Below the pieces are notes generated by a model. It was not told where the DNA came from. It searched no databases and was given only the letters and a program-made list of their open reading frames with translations. A stretch of DNA of 64,000 nt, taken from assembly GCA_002104985.1 (NCBI GenBank), contig MCGO01000038.1:343304-407303 (forward strand), given 5' to 3'. A program made the position numbers and the translations under genes. The stretch comes from Rhizoclosmatium globosum. Lineage: Eukaryota; Chytridiomycota; Chytridiomycetes; Chytridiales; Chytriomycetaceae. Each line of letters opens with the position of its first letter. The first letter of the stretch is position 1. Positions 11,828 through 23,253 of the stretch are shown here, piece after piece.

Positions 11828-13384
11828 CTACAACATCAATGAGGCGAAAATAACGACCATGAATCCAAACCATTGAGCAGAAGCAGCAGAAGCATAAACA
11901 TTCTTGTTTGTTTTGGTATCAGGCGCGACATATGCCTTATTAACTATAGTCACTGAGGTGGCTGAAATGGTAGACGTAACTACAGGCCCAGAAACATCAT
12001 CCGTAACGGGAATAGAAGCAATCGCGACACTGAATCCATCCTCTTCTCTCTTCAAGTTCTTCTTATTATACTTGGCAGGAAAACAGACAGTTCCCAACGG
12101 CTTATGGTCAGTCAAAAACGAAACTTGCACAGTTTGAGACGTTTTGTCGTGGGCGATTGAGAACCATTGGGAAGTAATGTTGCTTGGAACCGCGTAAAAG
12201 ATTGCAATTCCATTTGGAATAGCTGTCGTAAGAAAGTTGGTTGCGCCATTATAAGTCTTTGCAAAAGAGACAGGAGTTGAGATCTATGATGTTTGAGTTC
12301 AATGGAAAATATCTACACATCAATATGTTCTTACGTTATAAGAAGTAGAGGTAATAATAACAGTGACCAAATTGTTTTTCGCTGAACTGTTGGACGTAAG
12401 ATTTGGCCCTCCAAACTTTGCGCTCCCCCCTTCAGTGAGAGGTTGGAATGTCTGAACCAAAGCAGCGGCGATCTGAGAAGACGTCTTGGCGTTGATTGAG
12501 GGGATAAGGGATGAAATAGAAGCAGCAGTGTTTGCAATATTGGTTGAAACTGGGGAAAATGAAGTGGGACCCGGAATTACACCGGCAGCAAGCGCAATTA
12601 AATCGGCTGTTGGAGCATTACTATCAATGGCAGTAGTGGTTTGCGCCGATCCGGTCTTGTCAACAGTAGCAGTGGTCTTGACGGTGTTTGGTACAGCTGT
12701 GGATAGCACAATACTGTTGGTTGCAATATTCAACGTGGATATAGCAGTAGACTTAATTTCTGAAGCCGTCACAGTGGCGGAAGCGGAACTAAATCCTGTA
12801 ATTCCAGCCGTAGTTACAGAAACATTGGGCAATTTACCACCAACTGTGTTCCATTGCGACCCTTGGATATTCCCCGCTGGATAATAGTCGCAAACAAGGA
12901 TAATAGCATTGTTCCGAGCAATGTTTGAAGGGTTAGGTTCTGGGTTAGGTCCAGCCCCCATAGCACAACCCACATTTGTTGTGCTACCCCACAACACCTG
13001 AGATGCGTGGTTATAACCTCCTGGAGCCAATGGGACTACTTCAGACGTCCATCCACTGACTAACCCCGTGTAATCGAATGTGGGCTTGTTGCTACTGTAT
13101 TTCCACATGAGGTTTTGTCCAAGACCTTCGTGGTCTCCGTGCATGGTGTTGCCAGGATCACCATCTGTCGCAGTGAAGTCTTTGAATGCAATGGAATGGT
13201 TTGCCCCTGTACTTTTTCGTTAGTATGAGGGAGTAACGTCGTTCTGTGTCTAACATCCAACAGCATGATCAGCAATGGTTTGGTTCCACTTGAGAGGCAA
13301 GATCCCGTAGCTGGCGCGAAAGTCATTGTGACTCTTGAGAAGAGAGGCGATGGCCGCTGAATCCAAGTTGACGATAGCTGCCAT
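11828..13384 (-). CDS. CAP/SCP-domain protein with Ala/Thr-rich region and hydrophobic C-terminus
   Basis: Three exons (13255..13384, 12335..13206, 11828..12283), 485 aa. The CAP (SCP/PR-1) domain is recognised by SHNDFRASYG near residue 18, the WANHS motif rebuilt across intron 1, HGDHEGLGQNLMW and VGCAMG..NNAIILVCDY. This is followed by an Ala/Thr/Ser-rich stretch and a C-terminal hydrophobic end (WFGFMVVIFASLML) that looks like a GPI-anchor signal. No N-terminal signal peptide is visible: the protein starts MAAIVNLDSAA directly before the domain, so an upstream leader exon may have been missed. CAP proteins of fungi are usually secreted and bind sterols or lipids. Two relatives lie at 53650 and 62463. 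Confidence 0.78.
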
Positions 13385-13480
13385 GTTGGGGAGTGTTCAG
13401 GAGAAGTCAAATTTTCACTCAAGGCTTGCCCAATAAAGCAATTAATTATTAAGGTAGAAACATGACAGTATAAATGTCCC

Positions 13481-15930
13481 TCAAAAGATGCTTGACATCC
13501 ACAAGCGATATAACCACAACAAGCCAAACAATTTAACTCTTGCATTTTCACGTATTTGCTCTTCTTTAAGACTGCTTTCAAAGTCTTCTTTTATGTCTTG
13601 AAGGTCTGAATCCTCGCCAGTGCCTTTCATCAGCCTAGTAAAACGCGAAGTTCAGACTCAATAAACTCAAGTTTCAACGAGAGTACTCACATTTCAGTGA
13701 CAGCCAAAACCTCCTGCTTCCATGACAGCTCTTTCACACTTGTACATTCGTCATTCCACAACCCAATTTCTCGCCAAAGCCTTGAAATTTCTGATCGAAT
13801 CACCTTGGTCTTTTGTAAAACCTGCCGCCTCGTATCCTCCACAAACGTTTCCTGAAGTGTTTCTATCTCTCGCAAAATTAAGCTCGTTACCAAAGTCGAC
13901 CCATCCATGCCAACAACTCTCTCGCGGATATTTCGAAACAGTCTAACATGCGGCTTGACGTCCATTAAAACTTCGTTTGCCAACGAAAGAATACTCTAGT
14001 TTCGAACAATTTGAGTTTTCAGGTTGACAAAGAAAACTAGCTTCTGTATCTCACCTTGGAAACAACACTCTCCTCAACTTCGCCCTCCTCCACCTCCCGA
14101 TTTTCTTGTGTGTTCACACGATACACAGTCTCTAAGCCACGTATAAATTTACACCCACTCGCAAAGACGCGCCCTCGATGCTGCCACCAATCTAAACAGT
14201 ATTGTCCGTGCCTCCAAGTTGGGACATACTCCAAAGCCTGTATTTTTACAAGCTGTGTACGTAGGCTCCATAGCAGTGTCTCAAGTGTTTCGACTGAATA
14301 ATTGTGGAGTGTTGTCAAGAGATTGGATTTCGCGGGTATTCTGGTTCGTTGTTTGGACCGCCACTTTTTGGATTTGGAGGGTGGCTCAGAGGGATTCAAA
14401 GTGGGAGGTTGCTGTTTGGTTGATGGGTTTTGTGGAATTTCAATTTCGGATTTTTCGTCATCGTCGTCAGATGTTTCAAGGGATATGAGTTTTCGTTTAC
14501 GAGTTGGCTGAAGGGAAATAAGAGGAGCAGGAGGAGTAGTTTCTGGCATGGGTGCTGGCTGTTGCAGAGGTAATTGTTGAATAACATCTGGTGGCTCAGA
14601 AATAATGGCAGCAGGTACGGTGTGTGCAGGCGCCGAAACCAACGGAGGAATATTGATCACGATATTTGTAGCTTCAATGTTTTCAGAAATAGTTGCTGTA
14701 ATCGCAACAGAAATAGCTTCAACACGAGGTTTTCTCACTCGATTGAATGGCTTCTTCTTTTTCTTCGTTTTCGGTTCGTCTACAGTGGATTCCGGTTGTT
14801 GTATTGGTGGTTGAGGCTGTTGTGGAGGCAAAGCTGTGGGGACTGGCTCAACATGAGAGGCCGTTGAAGTATCAATGTCCATCTCATCAGATTTTCTCTC
14901 TGTTTTCCGCTTTCCTCTCTTCTTTTTCTTTGTCTTGACGGACGGTGATGTAGGGGGGATTGGAGCTGCAGAGGTTGTCGGGACAGTGGGTTTCACACTA
15001 ACTTCAGCAGATGGCACTCCCAACTTTTCATTGCGTGAATCTTTGAGGTTGGGCGTTACGGTTCCAATCAGTTTCGGTTGAATGAGTCCATCCGCCACAT
15101 CACTCTTTCCCTTTCCCTTCGCTTTAGCTCGAAGCTCTTGAATTATTTTCCTTTTCTTTCGAATCTTCTTTACTGGAGCTGTTGGGTCCGCCTCTAGATT
15201 CTCAAGTTGAACTCCTTCTGAATATGTTGGCTCTTTTCTGGAATTCAAGCCATCCATCTCATCATCAGCCGCATTCCGTTTTGATTCCTCTCTTTTCTGT
15301 CTTCCTCGTTCCCTAGCTCCAAACCGCTTCGCAGATCTTCCTTAACGTTCACAACTGTCAGCCCAACCCAAAACAACACACAAACTCACGTTTCGTATCC
15401 AACACGCGCGCAACAACACGATATTGTTCCATCTTGTATTCAAGATAACGAGCCTCGCCGCAAACTGAAAGTTGTATTCCGATCTAACCAGTCAAGTTTC
15501 AACAGCAGTAAAACACACCAAGGTAACTACGACAAACACACACCATCACACGCTCGTCCAGCGGCCAGACGCTATCGAACCCTGCACGGGCTCGCATGGT
15601 ATCGTCACGCACATTTAGACATCCACAATGGATACAGAATGCAGATGGAAGGTCCAAGTCGTTTGCGGTGATGACAGCTGGTTGATGGATAACATTCGTG
15701 CATTGATTGGCAAGTGCGTTGTATGCCATTAGCTGGTCGCAGGATTCACAGGGAAGTAGTCTGGCGTTGCAGTCGGGACTTGGTTGTAAAGAGTTAGGTG
15801 GCAGGTGAAAGAGGAAAGGGTTCGAGTACCATGCAATCGAATATCCAAGAATTGAATTGCGACCAGTGGAGAAGATGGGCGTTTCGGTGAAGAGAGTTGG
15901 TGGTGGTGCTTGGCTCTCTTCTTGGAGCAT
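13481..15930 (-). CDS. Lys/Pro-rich, probably nuclear protein of unknown function (736 aa)
   Basis: Five exons join in frame: 15540..15930, 15390..15464, 14055..15340, 13691..13995 and 13481..13634. The N-terminal exon has two Cys pairs (CESC, CIHC) that could hold zinc. The central exon is basic and low complexity with several Lys runs (KKKKRGKRK, KKKKKP) likely to be nuclear localisation signals, and long Pro/Ala stretches. The C-terminal 230 residues look folded and helical (ETLETLLWSLRTQL, WRHGQYCLDWWQHRG, IRSEISRLWREIGLW). I recognise no family. A shorter alternative would begin at the ATG at 15432. The 5' part (15540..15930 joined to 15464) is inferred from phase and a coding-like junction. 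Confidence 0.6.
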
Positions 15931-16475
15931 CTTTCATAATCGCACATAGAATATGTATAACATATTCATTATAAGTGGAACATGTATAAAAATCTAGTTG
16001 ATTTGTTGATTATTCAGATTTGTCACTTTGTTGTTGAAACTGTCGCCGCGATTGTTCCCGAATCGTCGCCGGCAATTTAGGACACTTACGGAATGTACCA
16101 GAGTCTTGGAATTTATTGCACACTTTCTCTTTTTTTGATCTGGCCATTCTTGTCTTACTAGAATGAGAACATTATGATTATTTATCATCCGCACGATGTC
16201 GCTGAAAAATCGACACATGGCCTGGATGGCCATGATGCGTCACAATGAGCTGGCTTTTCTCTCCAATTGTGGAGATTGGTTTGAGATCAATTTGTAACAT
16301 TCTCATTCCGGAAGCACGAAACATGATAGAAATTGAGCAGATATTGCACAGTTTACAGTCGGAAGACGTATGGAAAAGGTGAAGGAAGTTGAGAAAAGAA
16401 GGAACGAGAAACATCTGGCAAGAAAAGGTTAAACGTCCTAAATCACGTGACAAAGTGATTGATAAGTTTGGCCAA
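15931..16475. other. Intergenic stretch with small unassigned minus-strand ORFs
   Basis: No recognisable gene. On the minus strand a 45-codon Lys/Gln-rich ORF begins with ATG at about 16146 (MARSKKEKVCNKF). A frame ending near 16178 encodes a basic peptide beginning MFRASGMRM. Either could be the exon of a very small gene, but neither matches a family I know. The right part is the upstream region of the GCN4-like gene and carries a CACGTG box near 16444. Confidence 0.3.
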
Positions 16476-16550
16476 ATGTGAATCAGAATGACTCACACTG
16501 GCCATCTCCACTTTCCAGCAAAACATTCAAAAGGAAAGAGGCAGTTTTGA
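16476..16550 (+). promoter_or_regulatory. Possible uORFs in front of the GCN4-like gene
   Basis: If transcription starts before 16476, the leader contains an ATG-TGA start-stop at 16476..16481 and a 20-codon uORF at 16488..16550 (ATG..TGA), about 85 nt before the main ATG. GCN4 of yeast and cpc-1 of Neurospora are controlled by uORFs (known). Here the arrangement is seen; that it is transcribed is inference. Confidence 0.35.
16489..16495 (+). promoter_or_regulatory. Gcn4-type binding site TGACTCA, first copy
   Basis: Exact TGACTCA, the consensus recognised by Gcn4/Cpc1 bZIP proteins, about 140 bp before the start codon of a gene encoding such a protein. This suggests autoregulation. Confidence 0.6.
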
Positions 16551-16554
16551 CTCA
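16548..16554 (+). promoter_or_regulatory. Gcn4-type binding site TGACTCA, second copy
   Basis: Second exact TGACTCA in the same orientation, 59 bp after the first and about 80 bp before the start codon. Both are followed by C. Two perfect 7-mers this close together upstream of a Gcn4-like gene are unlikely to be chance. Confidence 0.6.
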
Positions 16555-16635
16555 CCTTCTCCCACCCAAGGTCCTACCGATTTTTCCACCTAGTAACCTT
16601 ACGTGAGACTACATCTTCTACAAGTCTGAAACCAA

Positions 16636-17319
16636 ATGTGCTACGTCAAAGTAAAGCAATCTGCTCCAGCCTCTGTGCCACCAGCCGCAACACCAGTCAA
16701 GGATGAAACCTTTGCATCGATCCTTGGATCAACAACACCTTCTGATTGGATGGGTGCTCTCTCAATGGACACGTCAAGCATCTCACCACTTGACTTCCTG
16801 CCACCTCTCGAATTTGATGCATCAGCTGCTTCAGGGCTTCCAATGGATTCCGACTGGATGACCTGGCTTGAGGGAATGTCTTCGTTCCCTGCCATGCCAA
16901 GTGCACCTTCGTCGTTGGTTGCCCCAACTTCAACCACTCTCTCGCCCACCCTGTCAACACACTCAACCATGTTTGCCTCTGATTCCGAGTTTATTCCATC
17001 ACCAACAATGGAAAAGGAATGCTCTAAAAAGCGACGGGCTCCAGTCCAAGAACTCGACGAAGCCGCTACAAAACGTGCTCGAAACACGGAAGCTGCCCGA
17101 AAGTCGCGTGCCCGAAAAGCCGCAAAAGTCGAGGATTTGGAACATAAGGTTGATGTGCTTGAGTCGGACAAGTCGGCTTTGACTGTGCGAATTGCGGTGC
17201 TTGAAAACGATGCTGCTTCCTTCAACCAAAGGGAACAAGATTTGAAAAGGCGTGTTGCTCTGCTTGAACTGCAACTTGCTGAATCTCACAGGGCTCTTCT
17301 TGCTCAACAGCAGCTGTAA
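16636..17319 (+). CDS. GCN4: GCN4/CPC1-type bZIP transcription factor
   Basis: Intronless, 227 aa. The C-terminal bZIP begins near residue 147 with KRARNTEAARKSRARK, almost identical to the yeast Gcn4 basic region, followed by a zipper with heptad Leu/Val (LEHKVDVLESD..) extending to the C-terminus. The N-terminal two thirds is Ser/Thr/Pro-rich with acidic-aromatic patches (DSDWMTWLEGM, about residue 75) typical of Gcn4 activation domains. The protein activates amino-acid biosynthesis genes during starvation. Two TGACTCA sites and possible uORFs lie upstream, consistent with transcriptional and translational self-control. The zipper is unusually long (about 9 heptads). Confidence 0.85.
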   Translation: MCYVKVKQSAPASVPPAATPVKDETFASILGSTTPSDWMGALSMDTSSISPLDFLPPLEFDASAASGLPMDSDWMTWLEGMSSFPAMPSAPSSLVAPTSTTLSPTLSTHSTMFASDSEFIPSPTMEKECSKKRRAPVQELDEAATKRARNTEAARKSRARKAAKVEDLEHKVDVLESDKSALTVRIAVLENDAASFNQREQDLKRRVALLELQLAESHRALLAQQQL

Positions 17320-17425
17320 CGCCTATTATCCTTTTCTGTTTTTTGTACATAGATCTTAATAAATACCAGTCTCATTCTCGAATGCTCTTTTTGTGCTTGA
17401 AGCTTGGGAAACAATAACTATTTAA

Positions 17426-19537
17426 ATGCCACCAAGGACAAAACCATGCCGGGAATGCCAACGAGTGCGACGAAAGTGCCAAGTTGACGTTGGATTTACG
17501 CACTGCCGCCGATGCATTTCGGCTGGAACAACCGATCGCTGCTTCTTTGCATATGTAGCAAAACCGAATGACTTTGAGTCAAAGTCACCTGATCCATGCC
17601 GACGATGTGCAACCAACAACTGGAAATGCACAACTCTTCCCGGCCGAACTGTTTGCCGTTTGTGCGAGCTACACAGCGTGGGCCAGGACTGCCGGACAGC
17701 ATCTGCCTCACTTCAGCAGATACCGACACAGTGTCAACCTTCCACTCTGCACTACTACACAAGCTCAGAATCGCCACCTATTGCTTCGTTAGAACCTGGA
17801 TCAACAACAGCGAATGCCTTGAACCAACTCCTGCAGGCATTCAATACCCCAATCTTGGACCAACCTAATCCGTTCATGTCAGACTGGACAATCGAAGATC
17901 CAGATTTAATGCCCACATCAGACGACTTTCAATTAGCTTGGTCTCTATGTACTGTAAACGGAACAAAGTTGCCGATTTGGTTTGGAATGGATGGAGACCA
18001 CTTTCTGAATACATTCTTTTCACAGCCTGCTTACTTGCGGTGAGGATATCCCCTCTTTTTCTTCAAGTTTTTGAATATGCGTCTTATTCTGTCATCGTAA
18101 TAGGCTGGCTGTGTGCGCAATGGCAGCTCATTCCCATAACCCTCCTCTACCAGAATCTGTCTCATTCTCACAATTCCAACGTGCGAGAAAATCATTATTT
18201 AGAATGTCGGGTTACACGCCTTGCCTGGAAATGGCGAAAGCATACGCGTACCTGTTTCTGTTTTCTTTACGTTGAGTTTCGGGATTCATTTCGATTGAAC
18301 TAAAACTCGGTATTCAGATAAGGGCCAACCAGCTGTAGGTCAAAAGTTTCTTAAGCTAGGGCTTGAAACTATACGTATTCTGAGACTGGACGTGGATCCA
18401 GATGATTCACCCTGGTTGCTCAACCTTACTCCAAGACAAAAGGAAGACCGACGGCGAGCGTTTTGGGCTTTGTATGGATGGTACATGACGGACTTGGGCC
18501 AAAATCCAGAAGCAATACTTCACTTTACTGTTCAAGGAAATGGTGTGAAGGCTCCAACCAAAGTACTCGACAATCACGGAACATCCATTTTCGAAGACTC
18601 TCCCTCGGTAAAATGGATCTGTGAACTAAGCGAAATCGTATACAAAAACCGACAGTCCCTACTCCAACCGCCCTCTTCTCCCCTCCAGATTCTCCAATCA
18701 CCCACAACCAAACATCTCCTCGCATCTTTGAAATCAACCCTCTCAAAATGCCCCTCCCTCCTCCTCATCTCCTCCTCTCCCCTCGAAATAACCCATGAAG
18801 ACTCAACAACCTTCAAAGCCCTCCTAGCACCGATATCAAACCGCTACCTATTCCAAACCTACGGCCTCAACCTCCTCACCTTCTCAACCCTCTCTATTCT
18901 ACACAGACCAACCCTCTACCTAACTTCCCTCCCTTCCTTCACCCCACGCTTCCTAAGCACGCACCACCAACAATCAATCCTCACAGCCTCAAGACAATGC
19001 ATAGACTCAGCACACCGAATAATCCATCTCTTTTTTTACGCAGAGTCCGAATGCAACGCGTATTTCGGGAGCGCAGTGTTCACGCAGTTCGTGTATCACC
19101 TGTTTGAATCGTGTATCGTGTGTTGGTTCGTGACGTGTCGGATGGATCCGGCGTGGCGGGGTCTGATTGAGGCGGGGTTGGTGGATAAAGAGAGGTTGGT
19201 GGGGTTGGCGATGCGGGGGACGGAGGTTTTGGGGAGGGTTGTTGAGATTGAAGGGTCGAAGTCTGGGTCTACTAGTGTGATGTTTCAGTGTATGCGGCGG
19301 ATGGTTTTTGAAATGCGGGGCGTGGTGGAAGGGGGGCAGGAGTGGAGACAATGGGAGTGGAGTGAGGGGTTGGAGTTGGGTATGAGTGTTATGTCTCTTG
19401 TTGGAGAGGATGGGGAATCGGTGGAAAAGGAGCCGTATGCTTATTTGGGTTTGTTGGGGTTTGAGCTTGCGGGAGGAATACGGTGGAAAGGGCGGTCTGA
19501 ACCTGCGTGGAGGCTATTTTGGAAGTTACACGGATAA
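17426..19537 (+). CDS. Fungal transcription factor with two Zn2Cys6 clusters (paralogue 3)
   Basis: Three exons (17426..18039, 18104..18270, 18318..19537) encode 666 aa. Two complete zinc-cluster motifs lie at residues 8-39 (basic stretch QRVRRK) and 58-89 (ATNNWK), each with C-x2-C-x6-C-x8-C-x2-C-x8-C spacing. The MHR-like middle (DVDPDDSPWLL, RQKEDRRRAFWALYG) matches paralogues 1 and 2, as does the 167-nt exon 2. The donor of intron 2 is GTTGAG. Orientation is opposite to paralogues 1 and 2 and it sits 6 kb away, with GCN4, a CAP gene and the Lys-rich gene between. The 3' half shows a shift from C-rich to G-rich codon choice near 19050, seen directly in the bases. Confidence 0.82.
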
Positions 19538-19705
19538 TAAATTGTATATATGACTGTTTCAAAGTTATTCCAAGGGTAACATTTTATTGAAACTCAAATC
19601 GTAAAATCAGAGTTTATTGTTCGTCGCTTTGCATGCCAAATGTATGAAAAAAGTTATACTTCCAAATATACGCGATTGTGTTGTGTAAATTCCCCTTTCT
19701 CTCTC

Positions 19706-22246
19706 CTAAATTGATTGCTCAGTTTCCTTCGATGCCGCCAACTGCACCGCATCTGCAGCAATACTATTCTTCTTCTCCGCCGCAAACTTTGCCAAATCAG
19801 CTTTCGGCGCCTCATATCCATTCTCCCCATCCCCCCCCTCTTCAATAGACTCCGCATTCGGTGACTTTGCATCACTAGCACTAGGCGTCGCCCTCGCAGC
19901 AGTCGAACTCTCCCTACGCTCCCCACCTCCAACATCCTCCTCCCCAAACGTCTTCAAAGTCCCCGCCTTAATCAACGCACTCATCGTATTATGATACGCA
20001 GTCGTCTTCAAAAATTTAGGCACAGAGTCCGTCGCCATAAGCTGAAAGATATGGTTCTCAGCAACATCAAACAAACTCGCCGTAATCAGCAACTGCGCGT
20101 TTTTTTCCACTGCTGGAAGTCGACTCACAAGCATTGGTTCCGTGCCTGGAAGCAACACTGTCTTTGGCTCAATCATGTTCTCAGTGATGATGTTTTCAGG
20201 GTTGATCAGTTCGAAATACGGCATCAAGTCGTCTGTAGCTACAGTCGCCGTGATGTTCTTTTTCCGGATGATACCAACGTTGATCTCGTACGGCCCGTCA
20301 TCGACAATGTACTTCAAGTACAGACTCATGGCATGTGCGACAATCTGCCATCGCGGGGGGATGACCTTCTTCTCATCGATCGTTGGGTCGCCTGGCTCCT
20401 TTGTGCGGATGGGTTGTCCGGGGATAACCAGCTCGTTGCCTTTACAGTGTAACCGTCGGTACGCGTCGGCCTCGCTCCAGAAGTTGAAGTTTTCTTGGGA
20501 ATACATGAACAAGCAGTATTTGCGGAACTGTTCCCTCAACTCTGGGTTTTCGAGGATCATGACTAAACGGAGATTGTGGGTGCGTTCTTTGAGTTGGAGA
20601 ACGAGCGGGTCGCGGGGGAGAGATGGGTCCATGGGGAGGAATTCAGGGGAGTCTTTGTGGTTTGCAGCGGCGAGTTTTTTGATGGCGTGAACTTTGGGGC
20701 GGGCTGCGTGTAGAATTTTCGTGATTGGATTGTCAATGTCTTTGTTGACGGCGGGGGTTGAGCTGGTCACGCTTCCTGCAACACTTGGGGCTGCGCTTGT
20801 AGCCTTCGATTTTGATTTGGTTCCATCCATTGAAATCAAGTTTGTGTGACAGCTTTCCCATCCATACAAATCTGCGTCTTCGTCAGTGCCGGCTATGAAG
20901 TTGAGTGATTTGGAAGCAGGATTTTCTGTCAGAATCATCAGGAGACCCACAAAAAGGGAAAATTTGGACTCAACTGCTTATTTCAGATCCTTCCTTAGTG
21001 GATGAGTTAGATTTTCTGTTGGTTTCGTTGACAGAGTTTCTTGCTGACTCGTTGTTCAAGGATTGTCTTGAGGACTCTGTGAGCTCGCTCTTTTTCTTGT
21101 AAAGAGAGTGTTCATGGCACTCGTAAGACCTGGCATCTCTCTCTCGGGGTTCCATCCAAGATACTTTGCCCCTGCCGGAGTGGGCTGGTAAATTGCTTTG
21201 ATGCTGTCCTTAATAACCTGATCCATGTTGGGGAAAACAACGCTTGCGGGACTTCCAGCAACAGGAGTTACAGCGTCATCCGGGTTCACACAAGTTATCC
21301 AGTCCTTGTTGAGAAAGTGGGAAGCAATAGCGATGGCCTCCAAACGTGAAACGACACTGGTGCAACGAAGGATCCAGTCGACACACGCCGTTCCAGAAAA
21401 CGCGTGCGTATAAGCCTTCAAACGGACGGCTTTATCTTTGACAAAGAGAGGCCAAATGGTAACTTGTCCATTGGTACCCTCAATGCTTTCGACTTCAGGA
21501 GATCCCTCAGTGTACACAAGGTTCGGGTTTTCAAATTTGTGAAAATTGGGAACCTATTTTATCGTTTGAATTAATGAGATGGTTGTCCAACGGAATAAAA
21601 AGAAATTCACCTTATCACCAAGACAATACTTGAAAATCAAATTCATGGTTGTCGGACACTGAACAAGATTCCCATCGTTATCACGATCCACATAAACCAA
21701 ATTCGTCCGTACGACAGGGTGACCAGCATACACAGCTTCCGGTGTCTCATTAATCAACCGCTTCGCCTTCACATCTCTCAAAACAAGCGCACCCTTCACA
21801 CTCAAGCAATAAATACTTTTTGGTTTCAACTCAGTATCACGCGGTTTATCCACGTTGATGATAAGTTGGGCAAAGAGAACACCAGAGAGACATTCAGAGG
21901 CTTCAGTCTTGTCGAACCCGAGTTTGTCGGTCATGGTTGCGATTGCTGATTCGCCGCGGAAGGATTTCGGGTATACTTTGAAGTGGTGTTTGATGTCTTC
22001 GAGGTGGATGACTTCCATGAGTTTGGCAAAAAGGAGGAAGGGCGTCTAATATATTGTGAAGGTATGTGTGTGTGGGGAGTTTTGGATTTGAGGGAGGAGA
22101 GTAGAGAGTCAGAACGTGGTTCGATCAAACGAAAGAATATTGAGAGGGAACGCGAGGAATCCTCATTGTGAGTTGTACCACCTATGCGTTAAGTCTAACG
22201 AGAAAGCGAATATACTCACGTTGTGCCCTCCCTTTGTAGCTGACAT
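19706..22246 (-). CDS. Regulator of G-protein signalling with DEP domain(s), SST2/FlbA type
   Basis: Exons: 22220..22246 (9 codons), 21611..22045, 21553 down to about 21116, and 20925..19706. The N-terminal half holds DEP-like segments (FHLEDIKHHFKVYPKSFRG region and the FSGTACVDWILRC..ASHFLNKDWI block). The last exon holds the RGS domain (NLRLVMILENPELREQFRKYCL.., SQENFNFWSEADAYRR, and a helical end with IFQLMATDSVPKFL). This DEP-DEP-RGS layout is that of fungal SST2/FlbA/Rgs1, GTPase activators of the pheromone/nutrient G-alpha. The donor of intron 3 is unclear: GT sites at about 21115 and 21081 both restore the frame, and neither is a strong consensus. The first intron (about 174 nt) is long for this window. 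Confidence 0.8.
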
Positions 22247-22493
22247 CTTTGAATAAGAACTAGTTCAAAACGAAAACAAAGCAAGAGATGAAGATTCCAG
22301 CTAGCTGTGATGAAAGACGTTGCCTCAGAAAAAACTCTCTATCCTCTCTTCCAGAAGAACTGATTGTTGCTGGAAAATCCCTTACAATCAACCCGCCTTA
22401 TGATTGGCCAGCACCTACTTCTCTAACAAATCAATTGAAAGACGCGTTAGTAAACACATAAAGAAAACAATTCCTTTTATTTACACGCATAAA

Positions 22494-23146
22494 TTACAAA
22501 CGCGACTGCATCTGCACAACAGGCTGTGGCGCTCCAAGTCTCACGATCTGAGCCTGCCCAACATCACCATACCCTCTCTCCACCAACACACGAGCCCAAT
22601 CCGCCGAATACTGTACAGCTTCATCCACCTGTTCCTTCGTCTCAAAAACAGTGAATCCATCCTGATGCGTGCTGTACCGATTCACAGGGATCCAGTCCCA
22701 TGTGTTTGGAAGAGCAGTAGTGCGGACGAGGCTGAATTCGTAGAGTGGATCATACGTAACGTCCCAGACATCGGCCCTGGTTTGAATTGGTCAACATACT
22801 CGTGGGTTGGACCTTGTGTTGGTTGGTGACTCACCACGAATGGGCCAGACGAACGACGCGGGTTGACGGAGTTGCTTCAGTTGCGATAATGAGTGGTTTG
22901 CTGAATTTGCAGATTCCCTCTTTTTGGATTGGATTGGATTAGGTGAGATTTCAATGATCACAGAGCCGGAGAGTACCCACCTTTTGCCTTGATCTCAATC
23001 GACCAAATGTCCGCAGTCTCTTCCTGATCTTTCTTGGTTGGTTTTGGAGGAAGTGGCTTTGACAGCTCCGCAATGAATTCTTCGTAGACTCCGTGGCTGT
23101 GGAGGATATCAAACACAGTGGCTCTCAACTGCTTGGTCATTCCCAA
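22494..23146 (-). CDS. Hypothetical 177-aa protein
   Basis: Three exons (22981..23146, 22835..22919, 22494..22776) close in frame. The N-terminus (MTKQLRATVFDILHSHGVYEEFIAEL) looks helical. The middle holds a W-rich stretch (HSWADVWDVTYDPLYEF, NTWDWIPVN). There is no signal peptide, membrane segment or domain I know. It lies between the RGS gene and the TRA2-like gene, all on the minus strand. Confidence 0.6.
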
Positions 23147-23253
23147 ATCTTTTATTCCTCAACTTTTCCCCTTTCATTCCATACCAAATAACATTAAAAA
23201 AACAAACTAAAAAACACAGAAACCAAAACTAAAGCACACTAGAATGTTGGCTT

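Noticed and set aside
19007..19351. His/Pro-rich minus-strand frame
   Set aside because: Antisense of paralogue 3 regulator exon 3; composition is that of reversed G-rich codons.
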